64,000 bases of DNA from JABDQA01 sp963824415 (GTDB taxonomy: Bacteria > Desulfobacterota > Desulfobulbia > Desulfobulbales > Desulfocapsaceae): contig CAWGPM010000015.1 in assembly GCA_963824415.1 (NCBI GenBank), forward strand, positions 62,001-126,000, read 5' to 3'. Position numbers and translations under genes: made by a program. A model generated the notes under the pieces. The model ran no database searches and was not told where the DNA came from. It saw only the letters and a list, made by a program, of their open reading frames with translations. Below are positions 9,297-17,191 of the stretch, piece by piece (within the stretch, counting starts at the first letter, position 1; every line of letters starts with the position of its first letter).

Positions 9297-10088
9297 ATGG
9301 CAGATCACTTACCCAACCAGGAACCCGAACAGAGTCAGAGTGTGCATGAGCAAAGTGCACGCAGGCTTCCTCCCTGGTTGATTACCTATTCGGACCTGGT
9401 AACTCTGCTTCTGACCTTTTTCGTTCTGCTCATGTCGATGTCCAGCCTCGACCCGGTCAAATTCACCAAAGCCTCATCCTCCTTGAAGAGCGCCTTCGGC
9501 ATTCAGAGCCGCTCTGGCCCCAGTGATGCTTCAGCCCCTGTTCTGCCTGCACAGCCGCAACTTCCGATCACACCGTTTCAGGTCGATATGAATGCCAGGG
9601 TCTATCAACCATTGAGAGCGCAGCTCGAAAAGCGTGAACTCGCCCAGCAAGTGGAAGTGATTAACCAGGACAAGGAGACGGTCATTCTCAGGATCGGCGA
9701 ACATCTCTTGTTCAAGCCAGGCAGCGACAAACTCGAAGGTGGCTCGGACGCACTGCTCATCAGTCTGGCGGAGCTTATCAACCCACTGCCGGTAGATCTT
9801 CGTATTGAAGGCCACACCGACGATAAAGAAAGTCAGGCCGGGCAATCCATTGACAGTTGGGAACTCTCGATGGCACGGGCCGCTTCCGTTGCCCGATTTT
9901 TCGAAACCCATAAGCTGTTTGAGCTCGAGCGCATCAGTGCCATCGGCTATGGGCAAAAACGCCCCGTCGTACCCAATACAAATAGTGAAAATAGAGCCCG
10001 GAATCGACGAGTTGACTTTGTTCTGCGGACAAGGCTTCCATCAGGCACAGCTCCTGCATCTGCCAAGAGAAGTGCTTTTCCACTGTAA
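9297..10088 (+). CDS. motB: Flagellar stator protein MotB
   Basis: About 263 residues from ATG 9297; GTG 9288 is also possible. MotB plugs the MotA ring and anchors it to peptidoglycan. The single membrane helix carries the essential ion-binding Asp (ITYSDLVTLLLTFFVLLMS, D33). The C-terminal OmpA-like domain has the peptidoglycan-binding features IEGHTDDKES and NRARNRRVDFVL. The helix pattern LLLTFFVLLMSMSS is closer to sodium-type PomB/MotS sequences than to E. coli MotB, but that is only a hint. It follows motA directly, so the stator pair is co-expressed. Confidence 0.94.
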   Translation: MADHLPNQEPEQSQSVHEQSARRLPPWLITYSDLVTLLLTFFVLLMSMSSLDPVKFTKASSSLKSAFGIQSRSGPSDASAPVLPAQPQLPITPFQVDMNARVYQPLRAQLEKRELAQQVEVINQDKETVILRIGEHLLFKPGSDKLEGGSDALLISLAELINPLPVDLRIEGHTDDKESQAGQSIDSWELSMARAASVARFFETHKLFELERISAIGYGQKRPVVPNTNSENRARNRRVDFVLRTRLPSGTAPASAKRSAFPL

Positions 10089-10124
10089 AAATTTTGACAC
10101 TTTTTGCTCTATTAACGGAGCGCT

Positions 10125-10631
10125 ATGGCAGATAAAACCCATTTAACCAGGGGATTATCCCCCAAAAGCCCCCTCACCGGCTGGCTGATAGCTGCTGGTG
10201 CTCTGCTTCTGGTGCTGGCTGCCGGCACCTTTTTGTTTCTGAGAACAGGTAGCAGCCTCTCAGTAGACAAAACTGAAAACGTCAGTGTCCCAGCACTGCT
10301 TTCTCAAGCAGGAAACGAGCAGCGTGAACTGGGACCATTGGTTCCTGTTGAAGAATTTATCGTCAACCTGATAGGCGAGGATATCACTCACTATCTGAAA
10401 ATCTCGATATCCATCGAGGTTTCTGATAAAGAAACGGGCCAAGAACTGCTCGAGCGAATGCCGCAAATCCGCGACGCGATCCTGCTCCTGGCCAGCAACA
10501 AAACCTTTGAGGAACTTTACGATTTGCATGGTAAGAAGCAGCTTAAAGCCGAACTGCTAGTTAAAATTAATGAGATACTTGTCCATGGCTCAGCAAGATC
10601 AATCTACTTTACTGATTTTGTTATACAATAA
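10125..10631 (+). CDS. fliL: Flagellar basal body-associated protein FliL
   Basis: 168 residues, typical for FliL. FliL rings the stator and raises torque under load. A short cytoplasmic N terminus leads to one membrane helix (WLIAAGALLLVLAAGTFLFL, about 20-39), a linker, and a periplasmic domain starting LGPLVPVEEFIVNLIG, which is the recognisable FliL start. The end, HGSARSIYFTDFVIQ, fits the conserved IxxVyFTdFvvQ end of the family. GGAG sits a few bases before ATG 10125. It lies between motB and fliM, as in many flagellar operons. Confidence 0.93.
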   Translation: MADKTHLTRGLSPKSPLTGWLIAAGALLLVLAAGTFLFLRTGSSLSVDKTENVSVPALLSQAGNEQRELGPLVPVEEFIVNLIGEDITHYLKISISIEVSDKETGQELLERMPQIRDAILLLASNKTFEELYDLHGKKQLKAELLVKINEILVHGSARSIYFTDFVIQ

Positions 10632-10654
10632 GACTCCAGCAGCGGCGGCCTAAC

Positions 10655-11644
10655 GTGGAACCTATACTTTCCAAACAGGAAATCGCTGAGCTGCTCCAGT
10701 CCATCAAGGAGGGTGTGCTCCCTCCTCCGCCACCTTCTTTTGAAAACCGAGAACAAGGTGCAAAAGATGTTTACCGCACTATTGATTTGTTCAAGACCGG
10801 CACAAGACGTGACCGGTCAGTGCGCTTCGCCAACTTCGATATTATCGTCGATCTCTTTGCAGAAAACTATTCTCTTACACTTTCGAGGCTTCTGCAGCGG
10901 CACGCTCTTGTTAATCTGTCTTCCCTCGAATCACGACCCTTCCAGGAGTATCTTCGGGCGCACCAGAGCACCGGCGCCATCGGTGTCTTTAATCAAGCAC
11001 CACTGACATGTGACGGGCTGATCAATTTCGAGCGCAATCTGGCATTTTTAATACTGCAGATCATGCTCGGTGTTACCGCAGACCTGGAGTTGACCCACCC
11101 GGAACGCAAACTCACCCGCATTGAGTTGAGTGTTCTGAAAAGTCCGATAAGCCTGGCCTGCGACGATCTGGACCAGTCTTTCAGCCCAATCAGGATGACC
11201 GCTACCGAGCTTTTGCGCCTCGAAAGTGACCTGCGTCTGGTGTCGATTACCGATCCGGAATCTGAAGTCATTACCGCCACCTTTGAGGTCGAGATAGATA
11301 ATCATAAAGGGAGCATGGAAATCGTGTTCTGTGCAGCAGCATTAGAACCATATCGCCAGGATTTCATCGATCTTTCCGGTGGCCATCGTATTGCTGACGA
11401 TACCTGGTCTGCAATCATCGCCAAACAACTGAACACGATTTCAACAGAAGTATCTGCGCAAGCCGCGGTGCTTGAACTTTCTTTAAGACAATTGAGCGGG
11501 CTCCGCAGCGGAGATATTCTTGCAGTTGATCACGATTTAGGCAGAAATCTGCAGATTCTGGTTGGTGGTACCGTTAAATTCAATGGTTCCAGCGGTCAGC
11601 ATAAAGGCAGAAAAACTGCCATTATAACCGAAGTCCTGCAATAA
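10655..11644 (+). CDS. fliM: Flagellar motor switch protein FliM
   Basis: 329 residues with the normal FliM layout. FliM is the middle C-ring part and binds CheY-phosphate through its N-terminal helix, seen here as LSKQEIAELLQS (usual form LSQxEIDALL). The middle CheC-like domain binds FliG; here it includes LVNLSSLESRPFQEYL and DLELTHPERKLTRIE. The C-terminal SpoA domain (LRSGDILAVDHDLG and VGGTVKFNGSSGQHKG) pairs with FliN. The start codon is GTG 10655, and a Shine-Dalgarno is weak, which fits coupling to fliL 23 bases upstream. Confidence 0.94.
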   Translation: MEPILSKQEIAELLQSIKEGVLPPPPPSFENREQGAKDVYRTIDLFKTGTRRDRSVRFANFDIIVDLFAENYSLTLSRLLQRHALVNLSSLESRPFQEYLRAHQSTGAIGVFNQAPLTCDGLINFERNLAFLILQIMLGVTADLELTHPERKLTRIELSVLKSPISLACDDLDQSFSPIRMTATELLRLESDLRLVSITDPESEVITATFEVEIDNHKGSMEIVFCAAALEPYRQDFIDLSGGHRIADDTWSAIIAKQLNTISTEVSAQAAVLELSLRQLSGLRSGDILAVDHDLGRNLQILVGGTVKFNGSSGQHKGRKTAIITEVLQ

Positions 11645-11664
11645 GCAGGCTGAGGAGATAAGCC

Positions 11665-12042
11665 ATGGCCACCAACAGCAGCCAGCGACCAGCCCCTGAG
11701 GAATTGAAGGATCTGCTCGAAGATGACTTCAACACGATCAACCAGGAAGATATTTCCAAGCCTCCTGAACAGACCAATCAGACCCGCGGACTGGAATTTC
11801 TTTTTGACGTGCCGCTCCAGGTTTCCGTCGAGGTCGGCAGAAGCCGGATTTTACTCAGGGACCTTCTTAAAATGGGTGAAGGATATGTGATCGAACTCGA
11901 TAAGTTTAGTGGGGAGCCGCTCGACCTTTATGTAAATTCCAGATTGATTGCACGGGGTGAACCGGTCATGGTCGGCGACAAGCTCGGCATTAAACTGACC
12001 GATGTGGTCAGCGCCAGTGACCGCATCGAAAAACTTGGCTAG
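11665..12042 (+). CDS. fliN: Flagellar motor switch protein FliN
   Basis: 125 residues. FliN forms the base of the C-ring and docks the export ATPase complex. About 45 acidic N-terminal residues precede the SpoA domain, which is textbook: LEFLFDVPLQVSVEVGRSR, then GEGYVIELDKFSGEPLDLYV and the Arg-Gly turn LIARGEPVMVGDKLGIKL. TGAGGAG lies upstream of ATG 11665. It is the last gene of the tightly spaced motor run; a 123-base gap with a nine-T run near 12090 separates it from flhG but no terminator hairpin is evident. Confidence 0.95.
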   Translation: MATNSSQRPAPEELKDLLEDDFNTINQEDISKPPEQTNQTRGLEFLFDVPLQVSVEVGRSRILLRDLLKMGEGYVIELDKFSGEPLDLYVNSRLIARGEPVMVGDKLGIKLTDVVSASDRIEKLG

Positions 12043-12165
12043 CCAGTGCAAAGCTGCAGCAGGGATAAGCATAAACATTCTTTGAATTCGATTTTTTTTT
12101 TGCCGAGATAAGTCAGAACCGGCAGCTATTTTCGACTATGAGTTTGAACCAGTAAGGAAAAACAG

Positions 12166-12990
12166 ATGGCAGCATCTCCAACCAGGGTCTTGTCGGTTGC
12201 CAGCGGTAAAGGCGGGGTCGGGAAAACCGCCGTGGTTGCCAACATTGGAACCTGTCTTGCCAGAACAGGAAAACGTGTGCTCATTTTCGATGCCGATCTG
12301 GGCCTGGCCAATATCGATGTGGTGTTCGGCCTGAATCCGCCCTACAATCTGAACCATTTCTTCTCAGGGGAAAAAGATCTTGCCTCGGTGATGTTTGATG
12401 GGCCGCATGGCATCAAGATTTTGCCTGCCGGCTCAGGCATCCAGTCTTTTATCAAACTTGATGCAGATCAAAAACTGCAGTTAATCGACGGACTCGACAA
12501 CCTGGAATACGATTTCGATTTCGTGCTGATCGACACCGAAGCTGGAATTTCGGAAAATGTCACCTATTTCGCCAGTGCTTCACAAGATATCATTGTGGTA
12601 ACAACTCCCGACCCGACTGCGATTACCGACGCCTATGCCTTGATGAAACTGCTGTCGCTTCAGTACCATGAAAAGCACTTCAATCTGATTGTCAATATGG
12701 TCCAGAGCGAGCAGGAAGCACTCGATGTCTTTCGCAAATTGAGCGTGGTGTCCAACCGCTATCTCGACATAGCCATCGACTACATCGGCTCTATTCCGTA
12801 TGATCCTCAGATGAAAGAGGCTATCAGAAAGCAACAGGTTTTCGTGGATCGCTTCAGCAGTTCCCGTACGTCAGCCGCCTTCACCGATCTTGCTGAACGC
12901 ATGGCCACGACGGTTTCAACCAACTCGCCAAAGGGGACCATCCAGTTCTTCTGGAGAAAGCTGTTCGATATTCATGATCCTGAACGATAA
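12166..12990 (+). CDS. flhG: MinD/ParA-type ATPase FlhG (flagellar number regulator)
   Basis: 274 residues. FlhG (FleN/YlxH) controls flagellar number and placement, normally with the GTPase FlhF, and assists C-ring assembly by meeting FliM/FliN. The deviant Walker A motif is clear (ASGKGGVGKTAVVANIG), as are the Walker A' DADLGLANIDVVFGL and the switch DTEAGISENV. The C-terminal amphipathic region is short, about the last 20 residues (GTIQFFWRKLFDIH). TAAGGA precedes ATG 12166. No flhF is present in the window. The location right after fliN fits FlhG better than a chromosome-partition ParA. Confidence 0.88.
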   Translation: MAASPTRVLSVASGKGGVGKTAVVANIGTCLARTGKRVLIFDADLGLANIDVVFGLNPPYNLNHFFSGEKDLASVMFDGPHGIKILPAGSGIQSFIKLDADQKLQLIDGLDNLEYDFDFVLIDTEAGISENVTYFASASQDIIVVTTPDPTAITDAYALMKLLSLQYHEKHFNLIVNMVQSEQEALDVFRKLSVVSNRYLDIAIDYIGSIPYDPQMKEAIRKQQVFVDRFSSSRTSAAFTDLAERMATTVSTNSPKGTIQFFWRKLFDIHDPER

Positions 12991-13233
12991 CGGACTGATC
13001 CGACCGAGTCCTGCGACCTTTTGCACTTCCAGGATGCAAAGCCGGGAAGCGTTATATGACTGCCTGATTTCAAATTATTGAAATTGTTCAGCAATGCTTG
13101 AAATGGAGGCTGTATCATGATATTATTTTCTTTTGCGACCCGAGGCTGATGCAACCTGTACCCCGCCGAGGAGGCGTTTACAATTTGCACCATAGCTTCA
13201 GCACTGTATTATCACTCAATCACCAGGTTCATC

Positions 13234-13926
13234 ATGGGTGCAGACACTTCCATTCTCGATAAAATTCCCGATCAAAAACCGGTTCGTATATTTTTACCGA
13301 TCAAACACAGCAGAAAACGCTACCGGACCCAAGCCGTCTATAAGCAAGGCAGCTCAATCGCCTTCGAACTCTATTTTCGGCCTGGGGCTCTGCCGCTTGA
13401 CAACCTCGACCAGCAGCAGCCCTGCCTGATAAACGTCGATTTCGGCGGTCCCTGCATTTCGGTTGAAGCAACGATTGCTTCCGCTACCCGCTCGGTGCTC
13501 ACGATGACTGCCCAAAAACTGGTAAGTCATGAACAGATGCGTGAGTTCTTCCGGGTCGATGCCACCACCGAGGTCATATCCAGGTCCTTTCAACCAGAGT
13601 TCTTCAGTGCAAATGGGAGTCCCTGGTCGCTGAGAGGAACAACTATTGACATCAGCGGCAATGGTCTGCTGGCATTTTTTAATGAACAACCACCTGCTGA
13701 CCCTCAAGTTCGTCTCGAAATTTCTCTGCCACCTGAAACGCCCGATATCGTCAAGGTTCTTGCCTGCCCGGTGCGAAGCCAGAAGATTGACAACGATCAA
13801 TGGGAAGTGGCCTATCATTTCGAAGACATTTCCATCGGGGACCGGGATAAAATCATCGGCTGGTGCCTCGAAATTCAGCGACAATTGCTGCGGCTCAAAG
13901 TCGATATTGATATGCTTAGATACTAG
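13234..13926 (+). CDS. PilZ-domain protein, YcgR-like
   Basis: 230 residues in two parts: an N-terminal YcgR-like beta domain (about 1-105) and a C-terminal PilZ domain. The cyclic di-GMP binding signature is present as REFFR (RxxxR) near residue 102 and DISGNG (D/NxSxxG) near 147. YcgR-type proteins bind cyclic di-GMP and slow the motor by touching MotA or FliG/FliM. The position directly after the motor genes supports such a brake. The 243-base gap before it, 12991-13233, contains short palindromes and no clear promoter. Confidence 0.82.
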   Translation: MGADTSILDKIPDQKPVRIFLPIKHSRKRYRTQAVYKQGSSIAFELYFRPGALPLDNLDQQQPCLINVDFGGPCISVEATIASATRSVLTMTAQKLVSHEQMREFFRVDATTEVISRSFQPEFFSANGSPWSLRGTTIDISGNGLLAFFNEQPPADPQVRLEISLPPETPDIVKVLACPVRSQKIDNDQWEVAYHFEDISIGDRDKIIGWCLEIQRQLLRLKVDIDMLRY

Positions 13927-14060
13927 AATAACGGCAATATTGTCTTGAGCCCTGAACGCGAGGTTTAAAAATTGCCTCTCAATTCTCTCTGACTGCTCGC
14001 CACAGCGGTTTCACGATTTTGTCTTCGCTTGCTTAAGCTCATCGATTCAATTAATGGGCC

Positions 14061-14561
14061 ATGACAATTTTCCCAGATTCCGAAAAGATTCGGGCGCTTC
14101 TTCTGAGCTTACTGTTCGCCGTTCTCTGGACAATGGCGCCATCATGTACGCAGCAAGAAAAACCGGAACAGGTTGCCCACGCCTTCATCGAAAAGACCGA
14201 AAAAGCTTTTGAAAATCGCAGTCTCCGTCAACTCAAGGCACTTATTTCCCCGGCCTATCATGACTCGCGAGGCAGGACCGAGCGTGATATCGCAGCTCTT
14301 GGCACCACTTACATCATGCGGACCAGATCGATTCATGTATTTTTCAACCTGGAGTCCGCCAGGCGCAGCGGTGACAATATCGAGGCAAGTGTGCTCGTCG
14401 CCCTGGCCTCGAGACCGATCGAAGACCGTTCTCTGCTGCCCCATTTCGATGGAGACATCTATATATTTGAAATTGTACTTGCCGAGGATAATGCTGAATG
14501 GAGACTGCTCAGTGCCGACTGGCGTGAGGCAATGCTCGATGACCTTATGGGTGATGGCTGA
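14061..14561 (+). CDS. Small probable lipoprotein of unknown function
   Basis: 166 residues. The N terminus has a hydrophobic signal (ALLLSLLFAVLWTMAPSC) ending in a lipobox-like APSC, so lipid anchoring at C29 is likely but the box is not perfect. The mature part resembles the NTF2-like/SnoaL small domain seen in many secreted proteins (AFIEKTEKAFENRSLRQLKALIS), an inference from pattern only. It is convergent with the membrane protein at 14600-14857 and follows the PilZ gene on the same strand. Function unknown. Confidence 0.6.
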   Translation: MTIFPDSEKIRALLLSLLFAVLWTMAPSCTQQEKPEQVAHAFIEKTEKAFENRSLRQLKALISPAYHDSRGRTERDIAALGTTYIMRTRSIHVFFNLESARRSGDNIEASVLVALASRPIEDRSLLPHFDGDIYIFEIVLAEDNAEWRLLSADWREAMLDDLMGDG

Positions 14562-14599
14562 CCGGGTTCGTTGGATATCTTTGAAAACCGCAGAGCGCC

Positions 14600-14857
14600 T
14601 CAGTTCTTTTCCCCTGCCCGCTGTTCCACATCGTAGGCCTTTTTACCTGAAGATACGCCGGAGAACATTGATTTCTCCAGATAAACCATTACATAGAAAA
14701 CGCCCACTGCAAACACAATCAGAGCGACCGCTTTAAAGAATTCCTTTGGCTTCTTGATCAGGGCGATGATGACTGCCACCGCAAGGATGCCGGCAGCAAT
14801 ATAATTCGTCGTAAAAAAGGTTACGATTCTGATAAAATACTCTTCGATCATCTGCAT
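14600..14857 (-). CDS. Small two-helix membrane protein
   Basis: 85 residues. Two membrane helices are visible, IAAGILAVAVIIALI and AVALIVFAVGVFYVMVYL, joined by the basic turn KKPKEFFK. A charged tail ends in EQRAGEKN. A strong site, GAGGAG, lies eight bases before ATG 14857, which supports it as a real gene. No family is recognised. It is monocistronic, with its own leader in the long gap that follows. Confidence 0.65.
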   Translation of the reverse strand: MQMIEEYFIRIVTFFTTNYIAAGILAVAVIIALIKKPKEFFKAVALIVFAVGVFYVMVYLEKSMFSGVSSGKKAYDVEQRAGEKN

Positions 14858-15428
14858 CGTGCAATCTCCTCATGCCCTGTAAACAATCTCTCACCAGCTC
14901 GCTCCACCAACACCTGCCATGAATGTGCTGAATTGTAGCAGATGATTTACTGGAGAATCAACCGATCCCCCATCTTTTTTCACTTCTGACCGAGGCCAGG
15001 AGAGCAAAACACCTGAGGGATTCGGCTGCAAAGTTCAGCATACCATTTACATTCGCAGCAAGCGGGAAAATCGACTTTTGGACATCTTCAAATGCGGACC
15101 ATCAGAAAAATGAAACGTGCATTTCTTATCCCAAAAAAAATATCATTTCAGCATGTACCTGCTAAAGGGCTGAGATAAAAATCAATTTGAAGATGCGGTT
15201 AAATTTCACTCCCAAAGTGACGATTTTTGACCTTGACTATCCGCTGGTCACCTTTATAGTTAGTCCTAACAATGACCTGTATCATACCGTTTCGCTCTTT
15301 AATTAGAATAATATTTTCAATATCTTACTAATAACCAAATCAATGGCCCCGGTTGCCGGAACAAGGCGAGCTGCTGCGCTTGTTGGCTCAGACGGCAGGG
15401 AGGCCTTTCAGTACCGAAAGGTTTGCAT
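14858..15428. other. 571-base non-coding stretch between divergent genes
   Basis: Both strands were read for genes, tRNAs and known riboswitches; none was found. The right part holds the sigma-70-like promoter at 15233-15260 and a leader of about 160 bases with two inverted repeats before the hydrolase start at 15429. The left part must hold the promoter of the small membrane protein, but none stands out. Confidence 0.6.
15233..15260 (+). promoter_or_regulatory. Sigma-70-type promoter for the SleB-like hydrolase gene
   Basis: TTGACT (15233-15238), a 16-base spacer, then TATAGT (15255-15260). Each box has five of six consensus bases. Transcription would start near 15267, giving a leader of about 160 bases. 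The leader contains AACAAG...CTTGTT and, at 15410-15421, CCTTTC/GAAAGG, whose right arm is the likely ribosome-binding site. Confidence 0.6.
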
Positions 15429-15890
15429 ATGACGTTGCTCGAAGGATTGCTCTGGTTGACACTGAATGTCTACCATGAGGCTCGATCAGAACCCCAGGTT
15501 GGTCAGATGGCGGTGGCTTATGTTACCCTGAACCGGGCGATGCAAAGACAGGTCCCGGTAAAAGAAGTAATCACCCAACCATACCAGTTCAGTTGGACCT
15601 TTCAGAAGGATTCATATATTCCGGACGACCCGGATGCCTTCTTCAAGTGCATGAACTCAATTTACCTGGCTTTGAAAACACCCGATTTTACCAACGGTGC
15701 TACCCATTATCATCTTGACTCGATCACGCCCAACTGGGTTTCAGATTACACCTATGTGGCTCAGTTCGGTTCACATAAATTCTATCGTCCCGATGATTCC
15801 GAAAGCGTTTCAGAAAATAGCTATCTGTCACCGCCTATCCCGCTGTTGAGCAGCACCTATCCCGCGGCTACACCTGAGCCGCTTTTTTAA
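15429..15890 (+). CDS. SleB-like cell-wall hydrolase
   Basis: 153 residues. The fold is the Hydrolase_2 (SleB C-terminal) type of lytic enzyme: WLTLNVYHEARSEP contains the catalytic-type Glu after the YHEAR signature, followed by VGQMAVAYVTLNRAMQ and QPYQFSWT. The final half has GATHYHLDSITPNW and HKFYRP, as in the family. Its substrate would be peptidoglycan. No signal peptide is visible, which is odd for a cell-wall enzyme and suggests either holin-type release or an unusual export route. ATG 15429 is preceded by GAAAGG; a TTG two codons earlier is less likely. The 3' end overlaps the convergent aminotransferase by 23 bases. Confidence 0.8.
   Translation: MTLLEGLLWLTLNVYHEARSEPQVGQMAVAYVTLNRAMQRQVPVKEVITQPYQFSWTFQKDSYIPDDPDAFFKCMNSIYLALKTPDFTNGATHYHLDSITPNWVSDYTYVAQFGSHKFYRPDDSESVSENSYLSPPIPLLSSTYPAATPEPLF
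15864..15888 (+). terminator. Intrinsic terminator embedded in overlapping gene ends
   Basis: GCGGCT (15864-15869), a seven-base loop, AGCCGC (15877-15882), then six T's (15883-15888). The T run supplies the last codons and stop of the hydrolase, while the stem codes for the last residues of the aminotransferase on the other strand. It would stop plus-strand transcription exactly where the two genes overlap. Confidence 0.75.
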
Positions 15891-17070
15891 TCGCCTGCTC
15901 CATTTCCTGCAACCGCTCTTCCGACATATTGATCGATATCGGATAACTCAGGCTGCGCTCCAATAGTGCAGCAGAGTTCGGCAGTGCATCTTTGTCATAA
16001 ATTACCCGGCGTCTGCCGCCTGGTTCCATGAAAGGCCAGCCACTTCTGGTCTGTGTCGACGCCCCAAGAAGATGCTCCCAACGGGGAAAAAAGTGCCAGT
16101 TGTTCTCTGCCCAGCAGATGGCCCCGGCGCCATGTTCCTGCAAAACCCTGCCCACTTCTCTGCGTCGGCCCCCATCCGGTAAAAAGAATGCCAGAAAGGT
16201 TGCGGAGTCGCCTGCAGGGTCTAACAGTTCCCGAAACTCAACATCACGGATCTGGGCCACCGCTGCTTTGAGCCGGTCCTTGTTTTTTTTCTGGGCTTCA
16301 ATCATCGAATCGAGTTTAGCCAGCTGCGCGATACCGATTGCCCCCTGCAGTTCCATCATCCGATAGTTGAATCCAACAAACGATCGTCCTTCCCCCCCCC
16401 TGCCACCGGGATTCACCTTATGGTCATGCCCGTGGTCCTGGTATTCGGACATTTCCCGCCAGAGCGACTCGTCATCAGTGATAATCATCCCCCCCTCACC
16501 GGTGGTAATGGTTTTGACTGAATCAAAAGAAAAGGTGCCGCAGGAACCGAAACTACCCAGATATTTTCCGCCTATATGGCCACCAGCGGACTGGGCGACA
16601 TCCTCCAGAACCGGCACACCCGCTTCATTGCCAATGGCGACTATTTCCTCGATACGGGCAGCTGAGCCCATCATATGTACCGGAACGATGCACGCTGTTT
16701 TAGCACTGATTTTTTTTCTTAAGTCAGCTGGGTCCATATTCATGGTCTTATCGATTTCGCTGAACACAGGAATTGCACCGACCTCCAATATTGCTTCCCA
16801 GGTTGCAACGAAGGTAAACCCCTGGGTGATGACTTCATCTCCCGGGCCCACCCCAAGCGCCTTGAGCGCAACTTTCAGCGCTGCCGTTCCTGATGTCACG
16901 GCCTGGGCATGGCCGCAGCCGGTATAGGCGGCGAACTGCTCTTCGAAGGTTCGCACTTTGTAGATGCCTTTTCTCTGATCGCCGAACTCATATCGGAACA
17001 GTACTCCGGTATCGAGCACGTCCATGATCTGCTGCTTTTCCTCTTGGCCAAAAATCTCAAAACCCGGCAT
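15868..17070 (-). CDS. DegT/DnrJ/EryC1/StrS aminotransferase, possibly KdnA-like
   Basis: 400 residues. A PLP-dependent sugar aminotransferase of the DegT family. The start MPGFEIFGQEEKQQIM and FRYEFGDQRKG resemble proteins annotated as 8-amino-3,8-dideoxy-manno-octulosonate (8-amino-Kdo) transaminase KdnA. The PLP-binding Lys is in FSFDSVKTITTGEGGM, and the family motifs SGTAALKVAL, QGFTFVATWEAI and EDVAQSAGG are intact. If KdnA-like, it would put an amino group on Kdo and change LPS charge. The partner oxidase KdnB is not in the window, so substrate is unproved. GGAGGAG lies five bases before ATG 17070. A 121-base gap separates it from panC upstream. Confidence 0.85.
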   Translation of the reverse strand: MPGFEIFGQEEKQQIMDVLDTGVLFRYEFGDQRKGIYKVRTFEEQFAAYTGCGHAQAVTSGTAALKVALKALGVGPGDEVITQGFTFVATWEAILEVGAIPVFSEIDKTMNMDPADLRKKISAKTACIVPVHMMGSAARIEEIVAIGNEAGVPVLEDVAQSAGGHIGGKYLGSFGSCGTFSFDSVKTITTGEGGMIITDDESLWREMSEYQDHGHDHKVNPGGRGGEGRSFVGFNYRMMELQGAIGIAQLAKLDSMIEAQKKNKDRLKAAVAQIRDVEFRELLDPAGDSATFLAFFLPDGGRRREVGRVLQEHGAGAICWAENNWHFFPRWEHLLGASTQTRSGWPFMEPGGRRRVIYDKDALPNSAALLERSLSYPISINMSEERLQEMEQAIKKAAQV

Positions 17071-17191
17071 CTTCGCTCCTCCCTGCTGAAACCCTTACTT
17101 GCATGGCAATCCAGAATTTTACTATAGTTCCAACACCTTGTTTTCAATCAAACATTTACCAACATTCTGCTTGCTCTTCTGAACAATATGG

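Noticed and set aside
13020..13080. GEMM-like ATGCAAAGCC before the PilZ gene
   Set aside because: A single GCAAAG match without the paired arms or the second conserved loop.
15320..15428. GEMM (cyclic di-GMP) or ydaO riboswitch before the hydrolase
   Set aside because: A GGTTGCCGGAAC-like end is present but no CGCAAA core lies upstream, and ydaO core segments are missing.
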